This document shows positions 1-10,792 of a stretch of DNA of 64,000 nt, in pieces. How positions within the stretch are numbered: position 1 is the first letter of the stretch; each line of letters begins with the position of its first letter. The notes beneath the pieces are model-generated. The model searched no databases. It worked only from the letters and a program-made list of their open reading frames with translations, and was not told the DNA's origin. A program made the position numbers and the translations under genes. The stretch is taken from assembly GCA_004352715.1 (NCBI GenBank), contig SCFE01000062.1:1034525-1098524 (forward strand). Direction: 5' to 3'. The stretch comes from Hofstenia miamia. Taxonomy: Eukaryota; Xenacoelomorpha; Acoela.

Positions 1-1171
1 TTAGGTTTCCGTCACGAGTTATTAGACTTAAATAAATTACTTCCTTTACCAGGTATCAAGTGAAATAGGAGTCAGCATAATAACTGAAAATATTAATATA
101 ACATTCCTAATGTTTAAAACTACTTTTGATGAATTAATTGAACTGCGACTCTAATATATAAAGATTAAAGCTTAAAGTAAAATTAAACCAAGGCTCAAAT
201 TTATACAGAGGTTTACATTCAAAACCGTACAAAGTTAAACATCTACAATAGTTCAGTGGTTAATCACAAAATAGAACAAAAATGATATATTAGTAGCAGC
301 AAAGATTTAAATATCATATATATATATACATTTATATATATATATATATAATATCAATGTCAGCAAATTACAAAACAGGAGTTACAACTTCAAGAGCAAT
401 ATAATATCAATAGACTGATTGCATATAAAGTGTCTATACTGAAAATGCTATAAATGTGTACATAAGATAAATATTTTCATCATTATGAAGTAGATATTCT
501 CCTTAAAATGGGTCACCATAAAAATGATTTAGTCGCCGATTTTCCATTTACACTAAAAATTAAGCTTAATGATTGGATATAAAAATTTTTCTGAGCTTTA
601 TGTTTGTATTACAAAATAGAAAATGCACAATGCATGCAGTCAGCCTACCGATTTCAGTTTATGGAATTCCAAAAAGTGTGAATTCTGTATATTACTAATG
701 TCTTAAGAATAATTGATTAAATGGCTAAGATTTGTTGTAAACAATCAATGTGTGCACATTACGGAACGGGAAAAAATTAAAATGAAATTATGCATTATTG
801 GCTAATAACAAAATGAAAATTAAGTAGTACATCAAAATTACATTTCACATCTATTGATTATAAAAATTGATTGACAAGCTATGTCGGTAAAATCATCGAA
901 TAAAATATCAACAGACAGAAACTGTTGTTAAATATAAATACAGCCTCTCTCCTACTAAAAACATTGTCAGTACACGTCTACACAAAGTAAACATGAAGCT
1001 TAGTGCTAATATCAGGTAATCTTTGTGATTGACAATGTCAGGCAAGGTGGTTTGTGTACACGAGGATGTCGAAACATATTACACACGAGCACATCTAATT
1101 CATTGGGGTGAGAACGAAACTTTAATTACATGAGCAAAGCAAACAGGAAATGAGAAGCAATGGGAACGGAA
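1..1171. other. AT-rich DNA, probably intron or 3' part of the PDZRN3/4-like gene
   Basis: I looked on the minus strand for a second PDZ domain (a G-D-x-I-x-x-x-N-G turn) and found none. The only repeat is an interrupted (TA)n at about 316-352. Confidence 0.4.
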
Positions 1172-1549
1172 CTATAACTGGCATCTGAACAAGGGCTTGA
1201 TTCGGATCAGCCTATGAACATAAATCGAAATACTTAAATCTAAACCAGATTCGAACTTTAGAAAATTACATCCGGCGTCATATGAAATAACTATTAAACC
1301 ATTATGTTGCAAGACTTGAACTATTACTAGTTCTTGCAAGAACGTCAAATTGTCAGTAAAATGTAATACAAACCCATTGGGATAATCGAGTTCAAGGTCA
1401 GTTTGTGTGGAGAAATCTCGTTTGGATTCGTGTGACTTTGAAAAGAGTGGTTCTTCGCGTAGAATCTTTAACTGAACTAATGAAGTAGCAGATTTGAAGG
1501 CTTCTACGGCTTCTTCATGTGTTGCCTTTCTCAAATCAATCCCATTAAC
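1172..1549 (-). CDS. PDZRN3: PDZRN3/4-like gene, exon with the end of PDZ1 and the STQTD motif (3' boundary uncertain)
   Basis: The acceptor tataatttag precedes 1549 and the exon opens in phase 0 with VNGIDLRKATHEEAVEAFKS, the last helix of PDZ1 (vertebrate equivalent: SRATHDQAVEAFKTA). LKILRE (final strand) and STQTD about 15 residues later follow, like the DTGTQTD motif after PDZ1 in vertebrate PDZRN3. The frame stays open to a TAG at 1172-1174, but nothing after about residue 52 of this exon resembles the family and I see no strong donor. Either the exon splices out somewhere between 1200 and 1400, or the protein ends here at about 375 residues. Vertebrate PDZRN3 is over 1,000 residues with a second PDZ, so continuation off the left edge is more likely. 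The N-terminal part of this exon is secure; its end is not. Confidence 0.78.
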   Translation of the reverse strand, partial: VNGIDLRKATHEEAVEAFKSATSLVQLKILREEPLFSKSHESKRDFSTQTDLELDYPNGFVLHFTDNLTFLQELVIVQVLQHNGLIVISYDAGCNFLKFESGLDLSISIYVHRLIRIKPLFRCQL

Positions 1550-4140
1550 CTAAATTATAAACTTAACATCAAACTTGACCTCATTATACAAAAATTCGAA
1601 CACTAACAATAGTTGATTATCGATACACACATTTATAAATGGTTATTTAAAAACGTCATTATGCATATATGTGAAGAAGCATCAAGATTTACAAGTAAGC
1701 ATTGGAGGTATACTTGCTTAACGAAATATAGGGATTAATCTGGAACAATTGAATTCAAAAATAAGTAAGCGATATCTCAACAATTTTAGCAACATCGAAA
1801 ATTTACGGAAATATTCTAAAAATAGAATTATTAAACACATCTTTAATATAGAGGTGTATTGAAAGAAAGAAGAACTGCAAAGCTTGTTTCCAGGACTAAA
1901 AATACAAAATTGAGCTGACGTATTAGAGAATGCCACGTTTTAGTATTTACAAACAATAGAAAAATTAGATGATCGCAAAAATCGCAATTACGTTGATTAA
2001 ATTGATCGGAAGAATCGGGGGATGGGCGTTAAGAAATAATTAAAGACAAGTGGTGAATAACGACAATCAAATGGAATTATTCATCAACAGGCATTTAAGC
2101 ATTAATAAAAATGAAATGCTGGTTTGATTGACAGATGTCTTGTTCTGAAATGAATGCTTCCCGTGGGAATCCTGAGTCACGCTTCAGTTTATGTGATTAA
2201 TAGAACGGCCTTGAGCGACAAAACCACGTACGTCTCCCACAGTCGTATGAGCTCATAGCTTCCCAGGGTTAAGAATAATTGACAATCACAATCTTGTATT
2301 CGTTATGACACATCAAGGTAATTAATCCACTATAAAATCGATTGTAGAACTAAAGAACTCACAAAGACAAATGTAAAACGCAAACTTGACAATTTTCTAG
2401 CCATGCAATAGATTTCATAAGAATCTATTACTAGACGATGCTAGAATTTGGCTGGAAGAGTTTAAAGGATTACTGGAAAGATAATAACGCTGGCACGTCA
2501 TATGTTGGAGGCCCGAATAAGGGTCTACGTGAATAAGAAAAATGCAGTGATTGAAAACCTACTGTACTCCATTATACATAATTGGGCTCTCCAGGGGGTT
2601 TGGTAAAATGAAAAAACCCTTGATAACAATCAGAATAAAGATCTAGTAGAAATCAAAAATCATATGAACTCAATACTACCCCCGCCTTACAAAACATATA
2701 TAGATGCGTGTTACATTAGTTTAATCTAAAAACTATGGACAATAACTGAAATTAAAAAAATGGGTTCAACAGGGCATCAGATGCGCTGTCACCCATTTAA
2801 GCTTGTTAAAAATCTTTAAAAATGTTTTAAAAAGTACCTATATAAATAATCCAAGTAGTACAAGTGCTCTTCATATGTAAACTAAAAGGTAATTCGAAAG
2901 CAAAAATTTCAAAAATAAACAAATCAACCACAAGTCTATTTTTGCAAATGCCAAAATAATATAACTATTGTTTCAAGACCGCAGTTAATAAACAAATTCC
3001 CAACAAAAACTGTAATCGACTGTTGCTAACACAGGAAGTCGAACGGAAAACAGGAAAACGCGTAGGAATCCGCTAATCCAGCGCTATCAAATCAATGGTC
3101 AATGTAAAGATTTATGGGGGAAAGTCAACAAGCTTTGAGTGTTGGAGGCCTCTTTATCAAACCTTTCAATAAATTAATTTACGGAAGAATATAAAAGCAA
3201 ACAAATCAACTGGACTTCACAGTGGAAGCATTAACAACCGCGTAAATCAAGGCACGTCAAAGCGGAATGGAATTCAACGCATGAACAGTTCATTTCACGG
3301 GATACCATGCGTGTTTGTCAACTAACATAAACAAGAGTCCATTTCTGCAAACACTCATTCAAGCTCATAATCTTATAAATACTTCCAGCCAAATTCTCTG
3401 AATGCAATCATAAGCTTATTTAAAAATTGAATTCACTATATTCAAAATATCCAGATATGCGGCAAACCAACAACTTGAAAGCTTACGGATAGGTAACGAA
3501 CTGATTATAAAAAATTACTGCGACGGCTAGAAAACTGACGCTTTTAAGAGCAGTACACAGAGCTCAAAATATCGTCGGCCTTAAATTATTTACTTACGAA
3601 CCAAAAAAAAGACCTAAAAAGTTGGAACGATTTCATCACTGGTATTTATAAGCCAAATACTGGAAATTTTAAACTCCTTAAAAAATTGCAAATGCTATGC
3701 ACTTCTAAAGATTTTCTCTAAGATTTCAAAAAATTAGATGGGTGTATGTAAGATTGTAAAACGAAATATTCTGAATTAGTTGCAACATAGTGAATAGTAC
3801 TTAAAAAGGTAATTTAAAACATAAGTGTCTAGTCTTCTCAAGAAGCTATTGGTAAGTTAGAGACATAAATTGAATATAGCAGAGCGTAAATTCGTGAACT
3901 GGAAAATTTGCAAACGAATAATTTTAGAATATTGGAGAAAACTTGAGATCATATACAACTTGACAGTTCATGTAATTAACTCAAAAATGAGCGATGGCAT
4001 AAGGCGGAATAGTGAATCAATAAAAAAGAAGCGACACCTTCAAATTAACAAACTTACGACAAGTAATCTAATTAAGATAGACAGTGCTAATTTAGGAACA
4101 ATACATCAAATAAATTGAATCTTGGTAAAACATTGCTCAC
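1550..4140 (-). other. Intron of the PDZRN3/4-like gene (2.6 kb, phase 0)
   Basis: Bounded by gtgagc at 4140 and tttag at 1550. Because it splits PDZ1 cleanly, no coding exon is expected inside. Open stretches at 1718-1936 and 3870-4118 are low-complexity and look like chance. A GC-richer patch near 2160-2270 has stops in all frames I checked. Confidence 0.75.
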
Positions 4141-4233
4141 CTCCTGAATTATATCATTCGCACGTAGCGCGACGTTGCTGTCTTTAATTGGGTCGAAAAT
4201 CTTTGCAATGAAGATAGGAGATGAAACTTTGTC
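4141..4233 (-). CDS. PDZRN3: PDZRN3/4-like gene, exon with the middle of PDZ1
   Basis: A 93-bp exon (31 codons), phase 0 at both ends, with acceptor ttcattttag before 4233 and a strong donor GAG|gtgagc at 4140. It encodes the central PDZ1 strands: SSPIFIAKIFDP corresponds to the IFVSKI strand of vertebrate PDZRN3, and ALRANDIIQE to the GL..HDRIIEVNG turn. It splices in frame to the next exon, which begins VNG, restoring the PDZ signature I-I-x-V-N-G across the junction. This perfect domain continuity over two introns is the strongest evidence for the gene model. Confidence 0.85.
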
Positions 4234-5014
4234 CTAAAATGAAAAAAATTAGCATAATTAATAATACTAAACATAGATAATGGCAGATTAGTAAATGAAG
4301 TGGAAAAATATTAACATGATAATGAGAAATAGGAAGACGAATTTTAAATATTTTCCTACGTTGACATTTCAGTATTAAAACTAGAGCCCGACGCCACGCC
4401 GGCGGAGCCGCCGCCGCTGATTTCCATCGGCGTACAACGTTCATATTGTGATTTAATTTAAGTAGGACTTTTCATAACAGAATGTTATGAGAGTAACGTG
4501 ACTGACTGAAAAAATTGATACACACAAAAATGTTTGGTTTATATATGCCTATATACACACCGTAACTGTAGCTTCATGCATGTGCATTCGGTGAGTGGGC
4601 CTGTAAGATACGGGTATAAGCCTATTCAGGCAATTTTTTAATCAAATTTAATCATTTTTAGCATTCGTGATATACGCCGCTGCCGATGGATTTTGCTGGC
4701 TTCGCCGCAGCCGATGAATTTATTATCGGCGTCGGGCTCTAATTAAAACCTTGAAAGGCAACTCTTCCGAAATTGAATTCATTATAATGATACACTTTCA
4801 CTGTAATAGAAACCATCAAACTATCAATTGCCTCCGAATAATTCTGATACAGTAATCAAATCGAGACGCCAAAGGTGTAAATGTGTATACAGTCGCAAAG
4901 ATCAAAGATAACTAAGCATGCCGCAAACGAAATCCATATTGGATTTACAGTATTTTGGAAAATTAAGTCAATTGTGCCAGAAGCATTGTAATAATTCCTA
5001 AAGAAAACATTTAC
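4234..5014 (-). other. Intron of the PDZRN3/4-like gene (781 bp, phase 0)
   Basis: Bounded by gtaaat at 5014 and tttag at 4234. Nearly half of it is the hAT-type MITE at 4382-4741, so the intron was much shorter before that insertion. Confidence 0.8.
4382..4741. mobile_element. GC-rich hAT-type MITE (360 bp)
   Basis: Perfect 14-bp terminal inverted repeats (TAGAGCCCGACGCC at the left, its complement at the right) are flanked by a perfect 8-bp direct repeat, ATTAAAAC, at 4374-4381 and 4742-4749. The 8-bp duplication and a terminus fitting YARNG are hAT hallmarks. About 60 bp inside each end is strikingly GC-rich (gccggcgg, gccgccgccgctg, atcggctgcggcg), unlike the AT-rich core and host DNA, and could fold into a strong hairpin. 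There is no coding capacity, so it would need a transposase in trans. It sits in an intron of the PDZRN3/4-like gene. Confidence 0.88.
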
Positions 5015-5110
5015 CGTTTTGCCACCTGCAATACTGAAGCCAAGAGTGCCGTTTTCGTGCCTGGAAAACGATACATCAAACGTCTCAGACTTCGATGAAG
5101 AAAAATGCAC
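5015..5110 (-). CDS. PDZRN3: PDZRN3/4-like gene, exon with the start of PDZ1
   Basis: A 96-bp exon (32 codons) with phase 0 at both ends. The acceptor is ttaaactttag before 5110; the donor is ACG|gtaaat at 5014. The peptide ends with the first PDZ strand and the carboxylate-binding loop TLGFSIAGGKT, the equivalent of GLGF. It joins in frame to the coiled-coil exon upstream and to the 4141-4233 exon downstream. The spacing from coiled coil to PDZ1 (about 20 residues) matches vertebrate PDZRN3, so no further exon is required in between, although one cannot be excluded in the 3.25-kb intron. Confidence 0.85.
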
Positions 5111-8100
5111 CTAAAGTTTAACAATATTACATGATAGAAACCTTGAAACATAAGACATGAATTACTTATGATGATCAAGCTCAATGACAACTGGCGTCCT
5201 CATCATGACTTCATACTAATGGGGTTTGCAAACTCTTATACTGTAATTTAAGACAAACTTTGAAAATTCAATAATCCGAACTTTAAGTTTTCCGATTAAT
5301 ACAAAACATGAAAGTAATGATATAGTACTGACTACTAGGGTCTTTGAGACCAAGAATTTATTGGTCAGAGGCGATCCCTAATTTATTTTGGTCATATGAT
5401 GCCAACACTCTCAAAAATGGTTCACATATTATACTTGTCCCAAACAGGATCTACTTCAAGGGGACAAGATGGTCCCGAGAAACCCTACTAACAACGGCAA
5501 TCAAAAAACAGGTTGTGCTCAACTAATAATTGAACAAAATTAAATAAGCGGGTGTGGAGTGAAAACATGACTGTTAGTTGGTTAGTATTTGATAGAACAA
5601 AGTAAAGTTTTACTGCCAAAAATTGAAAAAAATCAATTCAAGAGTTTTTTTCGTTCTTTAGACGAATCATTATTTTATGAATGACAGTATGGCAAAATGG
5701 AGAAATTAGGTCATTCATTAAATGAGATTTTATTCAATTGCTATTCACAAACACTTTAAACAGGAAATCTAGACAGCTGAGTGAAAAATATCGATTTAGT
5801 AAAACACCACCAGCAACCAGCTTTCCATTGACACACGGAATTTAGATGAAAATTTCATTAATTGTTATGCAAGCACACTACGTTTTTGAAATTTTACTAG
5901 AGTTGAAAAAATGAAAATTACAATGGAAATGAAATTATAACACTCTATTTCTTAACCTTTATCGTAAATTTGTTCATATTTATTCAACAAATTCAGTCGT
6001 GAGATTTGGCAGGCAAACAAACGAAATCTGTACTTAATTGCTTTATGAGGTAGACGAAATCAAAGTGAAGGTCTTCGATTCCTTTAAAATATATTAAACA
6101 GCCAATGACAATACAAGAATTTCAAACGTGTACACAATGGATAATTTCTAATATAGGACATGCAAAATACTCAATTTTTCAGATTAGCTAAAAGTAATGT
6201 GCAGGTATTATAAGCAAACAGAAACTTTCAGCTTTGGGTTATTCTTCGACATCGGCAGTAACTTATAACTTTTCAAGCTTGATGCAAGAAAGATGATGCA
6301 TTCATCTAAAACTCCACTCTCAACTTAATACAACTATTAAAACAGTTGAGTGTCCAAAGCATTGGCATCCAAACGCTCTAAAAGTCAATGGCCCAACAAA
6401 CGAATGCAGTTCAATTAGCTCACAAATTCTATAAGGCCGGAATTTAGTATTCGAGATACCCATTTAACTTTGTTGACTGCACTGGTACTGAAATATAAGC
6501 CTTATAAAGTGAAGAATTAGGTATCCTTAGGATAGTGAAACTATATAACTGATTATAATAAAAAATTTGTCAAAAACGAAAATATTATTGAATCTGTACA
6601 CATACATAAACATAAGAATGCCAGAAATTGGATAGAACTCCCAGGTGGAATCAGGAGTAAAATTGTATTAAAAACTATTAAAATATTCCAGGGTAGACAA
6701 AATAAAAATGATCAATTGTAGGATTGTTGGAATATTAAAGAATACAGTCATTCAAAAAGGCTAGGTATTAACCTATGTGCATGCACATGGCGTGATTTTG
6801 AAAATTTGTGCAGTTAATTTACCAAAGCAAGTACCCCATTCAGCACATTCACGTATGGGATAGGTATCAATAGACCAAATTTATGAAAATTATATGATCT
6901 GAAAAATTTGGCATGACTGTACATGTGGCACCTAATTAATGTGAGATTTCCAACCATGCAGCATCAATATAATAACATAAAGATAAAAATAGCATATGAT
7001 CAATGATTTCACGCAAAGCTCAATAAGATTTCAACGTGTGAAAATGTAATCTTCAAGCATGGCTTTGCAAAGTAAATATTATGTTTTACTCCAGCAGTCA
7101 ATGCACTAACTATTTCGTTTTGGCATTATAAAAACAAAATAAGAAAAGAAATGTATGGGAAGAAAACAGCCTTTGAGATGTATTCCGAATAAATGTCGAA
7201 CAGGATTAGTGAAAAGCACCGACAAAGAGAATTATTGATAATTTCAGAGGAACACATGTTCAACGTATTTGACATACAAAACTAGAAATATTAATTCGAA
7301 TAATCTATTAAACCAGTTGAAATTTCTAGCTGGGGTAAGAATTTGCAATTTGCATACATAGTTATCTACGTAAATAATAAAAAAGCGTTTGGTGTGCTGT
7401 ATTTGAAAATGGGTGACTTTTAGAAAACAATTTTTTTAATCTGAAATGATTCTTAAATGCTTATACAATAATTACGTTGAACTTGTTGTTTTGGCTATGA
7501 AAAAAAACTATTTAAATTTTAAAAATTAAGACACGATTCTTACAACAAATTATAAAGTAGAAATGCATGGAATAAACTGTTTTTGCATGAGTTTACTTTA
7601 AACACAATTCATGAACAACCGAAGTTAATTGAATCTCCTAAAGGAATGTCCACAATACACATTTACTCACACTCACTGCTGTGCATTTATGGGGATAACG
7701 TCTTGAGGCAATAAGCGAAATGATTTTGTAAATATCGCTGCTTATTTGCATTAGTAACATTGCTAAAAACATGCTCACAAAACTTGTAATGAGTAATATA
7801 TTCAACACAGCGTGTTTTTCAAAACGCGCTCGATTCTGCCACCCACGTAGAAGAGTTAAAATATTAATTAACTCTCGTGACTTTCTAGTAGTAGTAAACA
7901 ACACTACGTTTCATTGATTGAAATTATTACGGCGCGGCATGTGACTTAATTAATTCTAATCGATAGTAATAGAGTGATTTGCTCAACACGTAAAACGTAA
8001 TGTGATAAAATCGCAATTCGCTGAGCATTGACCTGAAAATGACGGATTTGCGACTGCATTTCGCACAATGGGGAGTAGTTGGAGAGAAACAATTTGTTTA

Positions 8101-8360
8101 CACCGCATTTGTTAAGGTCAACGAGTACCAGATTATGCTGAGCATTGACATATAATATTGTTTCCCTTGATTACCAAGGTACAGATCTTACAGAATTTTA
8201 GAAAGTAACATTTCTAAAATACACCTTACAAGTAAAAAAATTATTGCAATCGAATATCTTTAAAGAAATGTGTTGGACTTTTTATATTTTAAAGGAAAAG
8301 CGCAAATTATTTTCTAAAAATTGTTACACTGGTGAGAATAAATATTACTTAAATTCTTAC
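5111..8360 (-). other. Intron of the PDZRN3/4-like gene (3.25 kb, phase 0)
   Basis: Bounded by gtaaga at 8360 and ttag at 5111. The interior is AT-rich without a recognised element. A plus-strand stretch at 5344-5526 is open and slightly GC-richer but resembles nothing I know. One minus-strand block at 7677-7884 has plausible splice sites and an open frame (see findings). Confidence 0.75.
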
Positions 8361-8939
8361 TTTGTTATTATGGCTTGAAATTTGATCAAAAAGATTTTGC
8401 ATTTCACCAATTTTCCGCTGAAACTTGAGAGACTGTCGATGCATCTCGGATTGCATTCCGGATATTTTCTGAAGAAGCACCTTTTCTCGCTTTGTGAACT
8501 GATTCTTCTGTCGCTTCATCTGGCAGTGAAGTGACTCAGATGTGGACTTATGTTGCGAACAAACCTTCGATAAAGCTGATATGCAATCGTGCGGTTCATC
8601 CATGATAGGTAAATTGCATCCACGAGTACATAGCACTTGGCGACCAGTGCAAGTTTTATAATGATTCTGAAAGTTAGTTAATGTCATGTACTGGTTGCAT
8701 TGTTCACATGGAAAAACAAATCCTGAAAGAGAACGATTCGATAATTGGAGAGAATTGATGTCAATTGCTCTGCTGCACACGCAGCATGTTTTATCATTGT
8801 TCATAATCCACGATAAGCAACTGTTGCAATAAACATGCCCGCATGGAGTGGTCACTGGGCTTTCCAAAACACTTTTACATAAAGAGCACTCTAAATAATT
8901 TGACATGTGTAAAAACACCATAATCAACACTAATGAATG
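8361..8939 (-). CDS. PDZRN3: PDZRN3/4-like E3 ubiquitin ligase, exon with RING, zinc fingers and coiled coil
   Basis: Seen: from the ATG at 8921 the exon encodes 187 residues. A complete C3HC4 RING spans residues 12-49 (C12, C15, C27, H29, C32, C35, C46, C49; core TPCGHVYC). Two TRAF/Sina-like fingers follow (C72/C75/H87/C91 and C98/C102/H111/C113), then a basic, heptad-like coiled coil at about 135-180 containing KREK. The exon ends in phase 0 at AAA|gtaaga (donor at 8360). A pyrimidine-rich acceptor ends at 8940, so the exon starts at 8939, upstream of the ATG; a second in-frame ATG lies at 8906. Known: in vertebrate PDZRN3/4 this order (RING, zinc fingers, coiled coil, PDZ1) is conserved, and PDZRN3 is a cytoplasmic, membrane-associated E3 ligase in muscle and synapse or Wnt/planar polarity contexts. 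Inferred: PDZRN3/4 family; orthology to 3 or 4 is unresolved. LNX1/2 is less likely because of the STQTD motif downstream. Confidence 0.88.
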
Positions 8940-9725
8940 CTGAGAGAAATTAGAGAACAGAATGCAAATATTGTCACCTCCTCTCTACTAACTGAAATAT
9001 AATGATTTAAATTATATTTCGATAATGTGGCATTTGCATTTGATCGAAGCGCATTGGCTAGAAAAAATCCACGAGCAACCAATGAAATTACTTTATGTTG
9101 CTCATTGAAATTAATTTTACACATTTACAATTATACGAATATCACACACCGTAAATACATTTACGTAAATACTGAAAAATTACAAATATGCGAAGATTGA
9201 AATAATACAAAAATATAAATATACATATAATTTACCATGCATATGTATTAGAGCTGCGAAATCTTAATCTGCAAATTTTCATTAATCGATCACTTTTCCA
9301 ATGTTAAAAATTCTACATTCAGTTATGTAAATGGAGATTCATTCTCCTCAATCATAACTATACTCGATTTCAACTTAGTTAGAATGCATACATTGGTCAT
9401 AAATAAGAAACTTTAAAAATGATGAGTTAGAAAATCAGGATTTTATGGCTTTAATGGACGGCATAAATGGCGATAAAATTACAAAATCATACTAACTCCA
9501 TAATAATGATAAGACTCTCCGCAGCATCTTTACAATCAACAAGAAGATAATTTGAAGAAAATATAAACAGGTACCTCATAGCTTATACATGTACATTTGA
9601 TCTACAAGTATGCTCGATAATTGACTAATGGCATGCTCCCACAAATATTATAATATTAAAAAAAGATGTTTCTATGAAAGTAGATTGCATCACATTTCAG
9701 TGACATCATTAAATCATTAATTGTG

Positions 9726-9744
9726 ATATATATATATATATATA
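9726..9744. repeat. (TA)n microsatellite
   Basis: A 19-bp uninterrupted TA tract. Confidence 0.85.
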
Positions 9745-10567
9745 CTGCGGGAGCAATGGCCAAAAAATAGGTTTTTTTGGGGAAAAATATAACTAAAGTC
9801 GTCTGATCACATAAGTTAAAAACATACTGTTTTTTAAGTAAACAATTCTTTAAAAGGAACAACCAAAAACGCAAAATTGCTGTTTAATTTATTTAATAGA
9901 AACTTCAATAAAATTATGGCAATAATCCCCAAAAGTAATAGGCCCAAATTTATGCATTATTCTATTAAAATAACAAGCACAACTACAATGTCAAGTATGT
10001 ACTAGTAAAAGCACTTAATTAGCGCAAACTATATTTTTCTTCACAACTAATGAGTTTTATATTTATTAAATACAACTGTACTTGGACTACTTGGTGTGTA
10101 CAATGGAAGCATACAGAGTTCTGAAATCGAGTGACACTTATTTAATTTAAGTAATAAGTTTACATCTTTGTAATAAATCACTTTGAGTTTGACAGCTTTG
10201 TAATAACAACCAACTTTGTTTGTCAAAAAATGTTATAGGAATTCACTATGGTAACATTAAAACTATAAAATATATTTTAATACTAAATGACGGAAGAATC
10301 CTTAGAAAATGTTGAAATTAAATTTCCATACATGAAAACTCCTGCTAATAAGCTTGACAAAAGTACTGCCCAGATCTGATGTAAGAGAGAACTTAAACGT
10401 AAATATAATTTGATTTAGTAGAAAGAAGAAATCACAAGAACTACGAAAATTTAAAAACTAGTTTAGTAAGCTGACAATCTGCAAGTATCAACTTTGTGGA
10501 AAGGATCTAGATACATTAAAAACTGTAATTTTTTCAACACTATGGAAAGCTTGGACACATTTCGAAT

Positions 10568-10577
10568 TATATATGAA

Positions 10578-10644
<67 letters not shown>

Positions 10645-10756
10645 NNNNNNNNNNNNNNNNNNNNNNNNNNNNNNNNNNNNNNNNNNNNNNNNNNNNNNNN
10701 NNNNNNNNNNNNNNNNNNNNNNNNNNNNNNNNNNNNNNNNNNNNNNNNNNNNNNNN

Positions 10757-10790
<34 letters not shown>
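10568..10790. repeat. (TA)n microsatellite with 112-N gap
   Basis: TA runs with rare tg interruptions flank N at 10645-10756. Confidence 0.9.

Positions 10791-10792
<2 letters not shown>

Noticed and set aside
3870-4118. 82-codon plus-strand open frame starting with ATG.
   Set aside because: Lys/Ile/Asn-rich composition matches random AT-rich DNA and it lies in an intron.
8930-9124. Open minus-strand frame just upstream of the RING exon.
   Set aside because: It ends in the polypyrimidine tract of the acceptor and resembles no protein; nearby CCAAT/ATTGG motifs are too weak to call a promoter.
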